From Actinomycetota bacterium (GTDB lineage: Bacteria; Actinomycetota; Thermoleophilia; Solirubrobacterales; 70-9): a DNA stretch of 56,890 nucleotides. This document shows, in pieces, positions 46,249-53,744 of this stretch (positions are counted from its first letter, which is position 1; every line of letters begins with the position of its first letter). The stretch spans positions 1 to 56,890 of the forward strand of contig VAYN01000023.1 in the NCBI GenBank assembly GCA_005885405.1. Reading direction: 5' to 3'. Both the position numbers and the translations under genes were made by a program. The notes under the pieces are model-generated. The model was not told where the DNA came from. It worked only from the letters and a program-made list of their open reading frames with translations, and ran no database searches.

Positions 46249-46366
46249 GGGTGACACAAACGTAGCGCTGATTGAGGTACCCGCAGAGTCTCCGAAGTCT
46301 CCCGCCAATCCTTCTGTGGCCAATTCACGATGACACCGTGTCCAAAAAGCGGCAGAATCGGTACCG

Positions 46367-46873
46367 ATGACAGTCCTCGTTGCCTACGCCTCCAAACGCG
46401 GTTCGACCGCCGAGATCGCTGAGACCGTGGCTGCGACGCTGCGCCGAGAAGGTCTCGGCGTCTGCCTCGAACGCTGCGAGGACGTGCGCAACCTCGACCG
46501 CTACGACGCCGTCGTGCTTGGAAGCGCTGTCTACATGAAGCGCTGGCAGGGAGACGCGCGCCACTTCCTCAAGAAGCACCGCAAGGCGCTGCGCCAGAAG
46601 CCGTTCTGGGTCTTCAGCTCCGGACCCGTAGGCGATCCAGCCAAAGACAACCCCGACTGGATCGAGCCCCCGAAGCTGGCGGAAAAGGTCGAGGACCTAG
46701 GGGGCAAGGGTCACGCGGTCTTCGGCGGCTGCTTGCCGGCGGAACCGAAGGGGATGATGGAGAAGGCGATGGTCGACGGCGTCCCCAGGGAGTACCGCGA
46801 CCGCCGCGACTGGGGCGAGATCCGCGGTTGGACGAAGCAAATCGCCTCCGAACTCGTCGCTGTTCCCTCTTAG
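46367..46873 (+). CDS. Flavodoxin-domain protein
   Basis: A 168-residue flavodoxin-fold protein. The FMN phosphate loop is VLVAYASKRGSTAEIAETVA, followed by AVVLGSAVYMKRWQGDARHF and WVFSSGPVGDP, matching the flavodoxin-like branch that includes protoporphyrinogen oxidase HemG. No membrane helix. Probably an electron carrier or FMN enzyme; the partner is not visible in the neighbourhood. Confidence 0.85.
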   Translation: MTVLVAYASKRGSTAEIAETVAATLRREGLGVCLERCEDVRNLDRYDAVVLGSAVYMKRWQGDARHFLKKHRKALRQKPFWVFSSGPVGDPAKDNPDWIEPPKLAEKVEDLGGKGHAVFGGCLPAEPKGMMEKAMVDGVPREYRDRRDWGEIRGWTKQIASELVAVPS

Positions 46874-46947
46874 ATCGGTTTTCCTTCCCATTTCCTCGGT
46901 AGTTCCGGCGTATAGGCGTCAAGTTGCCGATTTGTTAGCCGATACAC

Positions 46948-47639
46948 ATGTCTATGATGCCGCGGATGCCTTTGCCCCCCAGCCGTAGGTCGGCGGCCGG
47001 AGTGCTCGTGGCGATCGCCCTCGTGGCGGTTGCCCTCATGGCGCTGCCTGGCAGCGCCACCACCGCCGGCAAGATCGTCATCTACGGGTCCAATAAGGGA
47101 TCGACCCTGACCTTGCACAAGAAGCACGGCAAGATCATCGTCCGCGGCAGGATGGCTCACCACCACCCGCGTGGCTGCCACTTCAGGCACGGCCACCGTG
47201 TCGCCGTCTGCAACCCGCGGCACAAACGCGTGATCGAAATCAAGATGGGGCGGTCTACCTAGGCGCCGGCTCTGACAAGTTCGTCGGCAACGCCGAGCGG
47301 GACATCTGTTTCCCGGGCGGCGCCCGCCGCAACCGCTGCGTCGGCCGGGGCAACAACGACGTCTGCATCACCGGCCCCCGCAACTCCGACTGCGTCGGCG
47401 GCGGCGGCAACGACTTCTGCCGCCACGGCACCGGCAGCGACGGCTGCTGGGGAGGCCGTGGCCGGGACATCTGCATCATGGGCCCAGGCCAGGACGGCTG
47501 CCACGGCGGCCCCGGCAACGACCGCCTCTACGGCGGCCCCCAACCCGACCAGCTATACGGCGGCCCCGGCTACGACTACTGCAACGGCCAAAGAGGCTGG
47601 GGCAGGTCGCACAACTGCAACGCCGGGCCGCGGCGTTGA
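46948..47639 (+). pseudogene. Secreted Cys-rich calcium-repeat (RTX-like) protein, interrupted by a one-base frameshift
   Basis: The first frame (ATG 46948) encodes a signal peptide (VLVAIALVAVALMALPGSAT), a short beta domain and a His/Arg-rich stretch, then stops at 47262. The adjacent frame continues with AVYLGAGSDKFVGNAERD and glycine/Asp repeats: GGGGNDFC, GGRGRDIC, GPGQDGC, GGPGNDRLYGG, GGPGYDYC. These resemble calcium-binding RTX nonapeptides, except that a Cys recurs just after the Asp. One added G in the run of four at 47247-47250 would rejoin the frames (IKMGAVYLGAGSDK) up to the stop at 47639. Total about 230 residues. Real mutation or sequencing error cannot be told apart here. Confidence 0.8.
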
Positions 47640-47783
47640 GGACGATTTGGTCTGGGTCACACTGCTGAAGACCTGAGGCCAATAGAGCGGGATCGTTCCT
47701 GAGAGCGAGGCCATCCAGGTTGATTGATGTCATGGCTTCCTGATAGGACTTGAGCACTGAAGGTTTTCCAATCGGGAGCGGCT
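47640..47783 (+). promoter_or_regulatory. AT-richer leader of the ATPase operon
   Basis: This 144-base gap marks the change to lower GC. TTGATT near 47720 and the TGATAG further on could be a weak promoter, and GGGAG lies seven bases before the GTG at 47784. No repeat, tRNA or integrase trace is visible. Confidence 0.3.
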
Positions 47784-49226
47784 GTGTTCCGGCGAATCGA
47801 ATTTTCAAACCTCAAGGCTTTTTCGGGGGATCATTCCGTCGATTTAGCTCCTCTTACTCTCATTTATGGGAGGAACTCGGCAGGAAAGAGCAGCCTTCTT
47901 CAGGCTCTGTTGCTCCTGAAGCAGACGATCGAGAGCAGTGATCCTGAACGCCCGGCGTTAGTTATACGAGGACCTCTTGCAGACCTTGGGAGTGTTCCCG
48001 GCATCATTTCCGGCCATGACACGGATTTGGAACTCAAGCTAGGAGCAGAAGTTGATGCAAAGGACCATTTCGGTCGGGCAACGAGCGAGATCTACGGGGT
48101 CAATCTCTCTTTCCAATGGGACCAAGAGGTCAGGTCGGTTCGGCAGACGGGCATCGATGTCTCACTTGATAACGGCCTCGTCGCTGCTTATACCCGACGT
48201 CGCGAACCGGCGAGTGCCCGAGTAGAGACGCCTTTTCAAATCGGCCGCAGAGACGCCCGCGAAACCTTTCTAAGGTGGATTCTGTCGGAGCTGGCGGCTC
48301 AACCTCGGTACAGGCTGCGCCCTGGGAGCGATGCCAGAGCCTTACTTGATGATATTGAGGATCTCGTGGATGTCTTCACTGAGCGAGCAATGCTCACTTC
48401 TGCTTCGTGGGGAATCCTGCCCCATGGACCCAGCTTTGTCCTGAAGGAACCAATCAGCCAAAAAGATGAGGGTTACAAGACTGTCTTAGGTGAATGCGAG
48501 GACTTGTGGTGGGACGTACTGTCGTCTCTGAGGTTTGAACTCGCTGGAGCGCTCGAGTCATTGATTTACCTTGGCCCGCTCCGTCGAGCACCCGAGCGAT
48601 TTCATGTTTTGTCGGGAGCTCGCCGCCGAAGCGTCGGCAGGGAAGGTGAGTACACCGCCGAGATCCTGAACCAAAATCCTGCGCTCACTACGGAAGTGAA
48701 CAAATGGCTGGGCCGCCTAGAGGTTCCGTATACCTTGACTGTCATCGGGGTCCAAGAATCCGAGGTGGCAAGCACTATTGGAGATGTTGTGGTTCTTGCT
48801 CTTACCGATACCCGAAGCGGCTTACAAGTGAGCCCCGGTGATGTCGGCTTTGGGATAAGCCAGTTGTTGCCAATAGTCGTTCAGGCAATAGGAGGAACTA
48901 ACAGCACGATCTGCGTCGAGCAGCCGGAGATTCATGTACATCCACATCTTCAGGGCCACATCGCTGATTTGCTGATCGAGGCGGCGCTGAAAGGCCCGAA
49001 AAATCAACTGGTTGTTGAGACTCACAGCGAGCACATCATGCTCAGAATCCAAAGTCGTCTTAGGGCGAAGGAAATTAAGCCCGACGAAATTAAGGTGCTG
49101 TATATCGACACGGATGAAGACGGGCTAGCTCGAATTGTGCCTCTCTCGCTGGACGAGCACGGTGGCTTTATCGATGAGTGGCCTGAAGGTTTTTTCGAAG
49201 AGCGCTTCCACGAGATCTTCGGTTAA
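47784..49226 (+). CDS. AAA/ABC-type ATPase, DUF3696-like (SMC/OLD-related)
   Basis: A 480-residue ATPase. Walker A is GRNSAGKSSL (Gly29-Ser36). A long middle insertion replaces the coiled-coil of SMC-type proteins. YLGPLRRAPERF (about 262-273) is a common element of this group. The signature-like stretch SPGDVGFGISQLLPIV (350-366), Walker B TICVEQPEIHVHP (375-387, with Glu379) and the H-loop VETHSEHIML (411-420) follow. The tail FIDEWPEGFFEERFHEIF matches DUF3696. There is no TOPRIM domain, unlike GajA/OLD proteins. GTG at 47784; the next gene starts three bases after its stop. Composition is near 52-57% GC against about 70% in neighbours, a sign of transfer. Confidence 0.9.
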   Translation: MFRRIEFSNLKAFSGDHSVDLAPLTLIYGRNSAGKSSLLQALLLLKQTIESSDPERPALVIRGPLADLGSVPGIISGHDTDLELKLGAEVDAKDHFGRATSEIYGVNLSFQWDQEVRSVRQTGIDVSLDNGLVAAYTRRREPASARVETPFQIGRRDARETFLRWILSELAAQPRYRLRPGSDARALLDDIEDLVDVFTERAMLTSASWGILPHGPSFVLKEPISQKDEGYKTVLGECEDLWWDVLSSLRFELAGALESLIYLGPLRRAPERFHVLSGARRRSVGREGEYTAEILNQNPALTTEVNKWLGRLEVPYTLTVIGVQESEVASTIGDVVVLALTDTRSGLQVSPGDVGFGISQLLPIVVQAIGGTNSTICVEQPEIHVHPHLQGHIADLLIEAALKGPKNQLVVETHSEHIMLRIQSRLRAKEIKPDEIKVLYIDTDEDGLARIVPLSLDEHGGFIDEWPEGFFEERFHEIFG

Positions 49227-49229
49227 CGG

Positions 49230-50210
49230 ATGCTGGCAAGGGTTGCCCTCGATTCGAGTTCACTAGCTCTTCTTGAGCCAGAAGATCCTGCTGCGCAAGA
49301 GGCCCGCCATAAAGAGCTGTTGATGATGCTGCTGGCACATGGGAGCCTTCTTTTCGCCCATGACCAAGACCGGCAGGAGTTTCTTCGAGAGATTGAGCAG
49401 CTTCCAGAAGCGATTCGAATCCTCTGGACGACTGCGCTAGAACGGCTTCCATGGACGGTGGCGTCTCGACGTATTGAGTACAGTCTCGCGGCGGTTATTG
49501 ATGGCCAACATGATCTAGCTACGAGTTGGAACGGAGATATCAATGTCGCCCTTGCAGAGCGGCTCCGTGCGAAAGGGCTAGGACTGCCGTCACATTGTGC
49601 GGCAATTTTGGACAGCTCAGGCATTGAACTCGTACGCATGGAGGGTATCCATGCGTCGCAGCGATTTACCCGCCTCCTTGAACTTGCACAGCAGGCAATA
49701 CGAAAAGGTGAAGATAGGGAGGCTGTGTGGCGGGAGCGTTTAGGTCCGGTCGCGCAGCAAAGTCGAAGCGCAACCATCGTTGATCGATATGTCATGCATA
49801 GACATAGGGCGAGATCGCAGGGCGGGGAAGAGAGCGGACTTGCGTGGCTGCTGTCTCGTCTAGGAGAGAGTGGAGTACGACACGTTCACCTGTTTTGTAG
49901 AAGCAATCGGAAGGCTGAGGCATTCCGCGAACTCTTCGGACTTAGAGGTGTCTTGGCGCATACCCCTGCAAGCCTCTCAGTAACGTTTGTGCCGGATCGA
50001 GTGTTTCAAAGTGCCTCACATTCAAGGCACATTCGATTTGACTACTGGGTGTTCAGTCTCGATAAAGGTATCGACCTCTTCGCAGACCAGCTGATGGGCC
50101 AGGAGTCGCCCTCCCAATTTGGTGATATTCAGGCAGCTCGATCCCGTGAGCGAGATCTTGAGCACCAAGCGCCTCCCGAGAATGTTCGGCTGCGGGTCTG
50201 GCCAGCCTAG
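49230..50210 (+). CDS. Putative effector with PLD-like/MIT_C-type C-terminus, partner of the ATPase
   Basis: A 326-residue protein of no family that I can name with certainty. The N-terminal third starts like a PIN-type strand (VALDSSSLALLE, Asp8) but the rest of a PIN fold is not evident. The C-terminal half begins ATIVDRYVMHR (183-190) and contains SHSRHIRF (263-270) then DYWVFSLDKGIDLF. H264-x-R266-x-I268 followed by a K-x-x-D-x-F strand is the pattern of the MIT_C/phospholipase-D-like domain seen in conflict systems. It may cut or bind nucleic acid when released by the ATPase. ATG at 49230, three bases after the ATPase stop, same AT-rich codon use. Two bases remain before the convergent dehydrogenase gene. 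Confidence 0.65.
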   Translation: MLARVALDSSSLALLEPEDPAAQEARHKELLMMLLAHGSLLFAHDQDRQEFLREIEQLPEAIRILWTTALERLPWTVASRRIEYSLAAVIDGQHDLATSWNGDINVALAERLRAKGLGLPSHCAAILDSSGIELVRMEGIHASQRFTRLLELAQQAIRKGEDREAVWRERLGPVAQQSRSATIVDRYVMHRHRARSQGGEESGLAWLLSRLGESGVRHVHLFCRSNRKAEAFRELFGLRGVLAHTPASLSVTFVPDRVFQSASHSRHIRFDYWVFSLDKGIDLFADQLMGQESPSQFGDIQAARSRERDLEHQAPPENVRLRVWPA

Positions 50211-50212
50211 TT

Positions 50213-51391
50213 CTACAACCCCATCGTCTTGCCGATGATCTCTTTCATGATCTCGTCGGTGCCGCCGCCGATCGGGCCTAGGCGGGCGTCGCGGACGGCT
50301 CGCTCGATGCCGTACTCGCGCATGTAGCCGTAGCCGCCGTGGATCTGGAGGGACTGGTCGGCGATTTCCAGGAGAGCTCTTTGGGTCAGGAGCTTCGCCA
50401 TCGAGACCTCTTGGATGCAGTCCTGGCCTTCGTGGAAAAGTCGGAGGCCGTTGTAGGTGAGGGCGCGGGAGGTCTCGGCGAGGGTCGCCATCTCGGCGAC
50501 CTGGTGGCGGATCGCCTGGAACTTGCCGATCGGGCGGCCGAACGCTTCTCGCTCGCCGGCGTAGGCGACCGTGACCTCGATCAGGCGCTGCATTGCGCCG
50601 ACGGCGCCGATCGCCATCAATAGGCGCTCCCAGGCGAAGTTGGCCATGATCAGCTTGAAGCCGCCGTTCTCCTCTCCCAGCAGGTTCTCGGCCGGGACCT
50701 CGACGTCGGTGAAGGAGATTTCTCCCGTGTCAGAGGAGTGCCAGCCCATCTTCTCCAGCTTGCGGCTGACCTCGTAGCCGGGCATCTCGCGCTCGAGGAC
50801 GAGGAAGGAGATCCCGCCGTGGCCGCCCTCCTCGCTGGTCTTGCAGGCGCAGACGAGGAAGTCGGCGCGGACGCCGTTGGTGATGAAGGTCTTGGCGCCG
50901 TTGACGACGTAGGTGTCGCCGTGGCGCTTCGCGGTGGTGGTCAGGGAGGCGACGTCGGAGCCGGCGCCGGGCTCGGTGATCCCGAGGGCGCCGATCTTCT
51001 CGCCGGCGATCCCGGCGGGCAGCCAGCGCTGCTTCTGCTCCTCAGTCCCGAACTTGAAGATCGGCGGCATCGCGATCGAGGTGTGGGCGTTGAGGCCGGC
51101 GGCGACGCCGCCGGAGCCGCCGGAGCGAGCGAGCTCCTCGACCCAGACCGCGTCGTGGAGGTGGGTGCCGCCCTGGCCGCCCAGCTCCTCGGGGAACTTG
51201 AGGCCGAGGAAGCCGAGCTCGGCGCAGCGGGAGTAGAGCTCACGCGGGAATTCGCGCGCCGCCTCCCACTCGTCGACGTGCGGCGCGATCTCCTTGGAGA
51301 CGAAGCGGGAAACGGTCTGCCGCAGCTCCTCGTGCTCCTCCCCGAAGGGAGGGAGGATGGCGCGGGCGCCGGTGTCCTTGACGACAGTCAT
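50213..51391 (-). CDS. Acyl-CoA dehydrogenase
   Basis: A 392-residue flavoenzyme of acyl-CoA beta-oxidation or branched-chain degradation. Typical parts are LGITEPGAGSDVASL (FAD site), NGAKTFITNG, and KFQAIRHQVAEMATLAE and LQIHGGYGYMREYGIERAVRDA. The position that holds the catalytic Glu in medium-chain enzymes reads IGGGTDEI (Gly instead of Glu). A Glu in NFAWERLLMAIG on the preceding helix may serve instead, as in isovaleryl and long-chain enzymes. ATG at 51391. Convergent with the effector gene, with no intergenic room. Confidence 0.93.
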   Translation of the reverse strand: MTVVKDTGARAILPPFGEEHEELRQTVSRFVSKEIAPHVDEWEAAREFPRELYSRCAELGFLGLKFPEELGGQGGTHLHDAVWVEELARSGGSGGVAAGLNAHTSIAMPPIFKFGTEEQKQRWLPAGIAGEKIGALGITEPGAGSDVASLTTTAKRHGDTYVVNGAKTFITNGVRADFLVCACKTSEEGGHGGISFLVLEREMPGYEVSRKLEKMGWHSSDTGEISFTDVEVPAENLLGEENGGFKLIMANFAWERLLMAIGAVGAMQRLIEVTVAYAGEREAFGRPIGKFQAIRHQVAEMATLAETSRALTYNGLRLFHEGQDCIQEVSMAKLLTQRALLEIADQSLQIHGGYGYMREYGIERAVRDARLGPIGGGTDEIMKEIIGKTMGL

Positions 51392-51463
51392 GACACAGAA
51401 ATGGTGCTATTTTGTTGCAGACAATTAATTTCAAACATGAGAATTTTCGGCTAGCGTGGAGGC
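51392..51463. promoter_or_regulatory. AT-rich divergent promoter region
   Basis: About 70 bases between the dehydrogenase start and a small protein start on the other strand. It is strongly AT-rich (TTTTGTTGCAGACAATTAAT), unlike the coding flanks, and likely carries promoters for both directions. Confidence 0.4.
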
Positions 51464-51640
51464 ATGAGGCGACGGATGTGGACTGACGAGAGATTGAAGG
51501 ACAGGTTCGACAACGTCGACAGGTCCTTGGAGCGGATGGATCGGGACATTCGAGACTTACGGGCTCTGATGATCCAGCTCTGGGGCTCGACGATCATCGG
51601 TTCCCTCGGTGTCATCGCCACCCTGGTAGTAACGCGCTGA
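51464..51640 (+). CDS. Small coiled membrane protein (58 residues)
   Basis: ATG at 51464, preceded by GGAGG, opens a 58-residue frame ending TGA at 51640. It starts MRRRMWTDERLKDRFDNVDR, continues with a coiled, charged helix (RDIRDLRALMIQLW) and ends in a membrane helix (GSTIIGSLGVIATLVVTR). Small proteins of this form, with WTDERL and an end helix, recur in actinobacteria without known function. It sits alone between two acyl-CoA dehydrogenase genes, convergent with the second (one base gap). Confidence 0.75.
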   Translation: MRRRMWTDERLKDRFDNVDRSLERMDRDIRDLRALMIQLWGSTIIGSLGVIATLVVTR

Positions 51641-51641
51641 C

Positions 51642-52856
51642 CTACAGCCCGTAACTCCGCCCGATCACGTCGAGCATTACCTCGTCGGTGCCGGCGCCGA
51701 TGCGGTTGAGGCGGACGTCGCGGTAGGCGCGCTCGATCTCGTACTCCTTCATGTAGCCGTAGCCGCCGAGGATCTGAATGCACTCGTCGGCGACCTCGCA
51801 GCCGACGCGCGAGGCGAAGAGCTTGGCCATCGTGATCTCCCGCACCGGGTACTCGCCGTTGCCGAAGCGCCAGGCGGTCGCGTAGGTGAACTGCTTCGCG
51901 GCCTCGGTCTTGGTCGCCATCTCGGCGAACTTGTGGCGGATCGCCTGGAACTTGCCGATCGAGCGGCCAAAGGCTTCCCGCTCCTTCGCGTACTCGAGGG
52001 TCTTCTCGATCATCCGTTCGCAACCGGCGTGGGAGCCGGCGGCGGCGACCAGCCGCTCGCCCTGGAGCTCCCAGGCGATGTGGTAGAAGCCTTTGCCGAC
52101 CTCGCCGAGGACGGCGTCGGCGGGGACGCGGACGTCTTCGAAGGCAAGTTCGCCGGTGTCCGAAGCGTGCATCCCCATCTTCTCCAGCTCGGCGGAGACG
52201 GTGAAGCCGGGGACCTTCTCGCCGTTCTCGTCGCGCAGGTCGACGACGAAGAGCGTGATGCCGGCGTGGCGCTCGCTCGGATCGGTCTTGCAGACGAGGA
52301 CGATGAAGTCGGCCCGCGGCCCGTTGGTGATGAAGGTCTTGGAGCCGTTGATCACGTATTCGTCGCCGTCGAGGATCGCGGTGGTGCGGATCCCGGCGAC
52401 GTCGGAGCCGGCACCCGGCTCGGTGATCCCGAGGGCGCCGATCTTCTCGCCCTTCAGGCCCGGTTCGAGGTACTTGCGCTTCTGCTCCTCGGTGCCGAGC
52501 AGGTGGATGGGGGGGAGGACCATGTCGGTCTGGACCGCGAAGCCCATGTTGGTGCCGCCGGAGCCGGAGTAGCTCATGCACTCGGCGCGGACCAGCGAGT
52601 AGAAGTAGTCGCCGCCCTGGCCGCCGTACTCCTCTGGGAAGCAGAGGCCGAGGAAGCCGAGCTCGCCGGCGCGCTTCATCTTCTCGCTCGGCCAGTAGGT
52701 GTCCTCCCATTCGTTGCGGTGAGGCCACATCTCCCTTTTCACCCACGACTCCATCGACTCGCGCAGGTCTTCGTGCTCCTGGCTGAAGATGAAGTGCTTG
52801 CGCCCTGCTGCGTGGTCGGGCTTGATGACGCTGGAGCCGTCGGTTGCGGTCGCCAC
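51642..52856 (-). CDS. Acyl-CoA dehydrogenase
   Basis: A 404-residue acyl-CoA dehydrogenase. Fingerprints are LGFLGLCFPEEYGGQGG, LGITEPGAGSDVAGI, NGSKTFITNG, and LGGYGYMKEYEIERAYRD. The usual medium-chain catalytic Glu position reads IGAGTDEV (Ala), while WELQGERLVAAAG on the earlier helix holds a Glu, the isovaleryl/long-chain arrangement. GTG at 52856 is the start, supported by GGAGAGAG upstream; an ATG or TTG further up would overlap the promoter. Divergent from the hydratase operon, with which it shares about 80 bases of control region. Confidence 0.93.
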   Translation of the reverse strand: MATATDGSSVIKPDHAAGRKHFIFSQEHEDLRESMESWVKREMWPHRNEWEDTYWPSEKMKRAGELGFLGLCFPEEYGGQGGDYFYSLVRAECMSYSGSGGTNMGFAVQTDMVLPPIHLLGTEEQKRKYLEPGLKGEKIGALGITEPGAGSDVAGIRTTAILDGDEYVINGSKTFITNGPRADFIVLVCKTDPSERHAGITLFVVDLRDENGEKVPGFTVSAELEKMGMHASDTGELAFEDVRVPADAVLGEVGKGFYHIAWELQGERLVAAAGSHAGCERMIEKTLEYAKEREAFGRSIGKFQAIRHKFAEMATKTEAAKQFTYATAWRFGNGEYPVREITMAKLFASRVGCEVADECIQILGGYGYMKEYEIERAYRDVRLNRIGAGTDEVMLDVIGRSYGL

Positions 52857-52936
52857 TGTCTCTCTCCTCTGGTTCGTTCCCTCGAGCGAAGTGGACAGTA
52901 GCACTTCCTACTTTCAGCTTGCTATGGTCCCGGCGG

Positions 52937-53740
52937 ATGCCCCAAGGAGAGAGTCAGTGGAGCGGCGAAAAGGTCGCCTACGAGGTGGCCGACGGCGTCG
53001 CAACGGTGACGCTGAACGACCCGGAGAAGCGCAACATGCTCTCCGGCCAGATGCTGAGCGAGCTGGTCGAGGCGATGAAGCTCGCCAAAGCCTCCGAGGA
53101 GGTGCGCGCCGTCGTCCTCACCGGCTCCGGCGAGAAGGTCTTCTGCGCCGGCGCCGATCTCGGGGGGTTCGCCGCCGACGTGCCGCTCGTCGCCAAACAC
53201 TTCGCCACTGACCTCTTCCTCAAGTTCTTCCGGCTGATGCCGCGGCTCGGCAAGCCCTCGCTCTGCGCCGCCAATGGCCACGTCCTCGCCGGCGGCATGG
53301 GCCTGGCCCTCTCCTGCGACCTGGTGATCGCCAAGGAGGGAGCGACCTTCGGCACGCCCGAGATCAACGTCGGCGCCTTCCCCTACATGATCATGTCGAT
53401 CATCTACCGCAACGTCCCGCGGAAGAAGGTCAACGAGATGATGCTGCTGGGGGAGCGGCTCTCCGCCGAGCAGGCAGTCGAGTACGGGCTCGCCAACAAG
53501 GTCGTCCCGGCCGCAGAGTTCGAGACGGCGGTCTCCGAGTGGGCGACCAAGCTCGCCTCAAAAAGCCCGGTGTTGATGCGGCTCGGCCACGACGCGATGT
53601 ACCGCCAGCAGGACATGGCTCTCGACGACGCGCTCGAGTTCCTGCGCTCCCAGCTCTCCCTCACCTTCACGACCGAGGACATCGTCGAGGGCGTCACCGC
53701 CTTCTTCGAGAAACGCGACCCGCAGTGGAAAGGACGCTGA
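52937..53740 (+). CDS. Enoyl-CoA hydratase/isomerase family protein
   Basis: A 267-residue crotonase-fold enzyme. FCAGADLGGF and AANGHVLAGGMGLALSCDLV form the oxyanion hole, and TFGTPEINVGAFPYM carries the acidic position. The C-terminal FEKRDPQWKGR is typical. ATG at 52937 is chosen; GGCGG precedes it. First gene of a run with a carboxylase beta subunit, BKACE and CoA transferase. Likely hydrates or isomerises an acyl-CoA in that pathway. Confidence 0.9.
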   Translation: MPQGESQWSGEKVAYEVADGVATVTLNDPEKRNMLSGQMLSELVEAMKLAKASEEVRAVVLTGSGEKVFCAGADLGGFAADVPLVAKHFATDLFLKFFRLMPRLGKPSLCAANGHVLAGGMGLALSCDLVIAKEGATFGTPEINVGAFPYMIMSIIYRNVPRKKVNEMMLLGERLSAEQAVEYGLANKVVPAAEFETAVSEWATKLASKSPVLMRLGHDAMYRQQDMALDDALEFLRSQLSLTFTTEDIVEGVTAFFEKRDPQWKGR

Positions 53741-53744
53741 GCTG

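Noticed and set aside
47784-50210. Gabija or Septu system
   Set aside because: No TOPRIM domain in the ATPase, no UvrD-like helicase and no HNH motif in the partner.
51451-52746. A 431-codon open frame on the minus strand over the second acyl-CoA dehydrogenase
   Set aside because: Frame shadow rich in Arg and Pro; the dehydrogenase frame is complete with family motifs.
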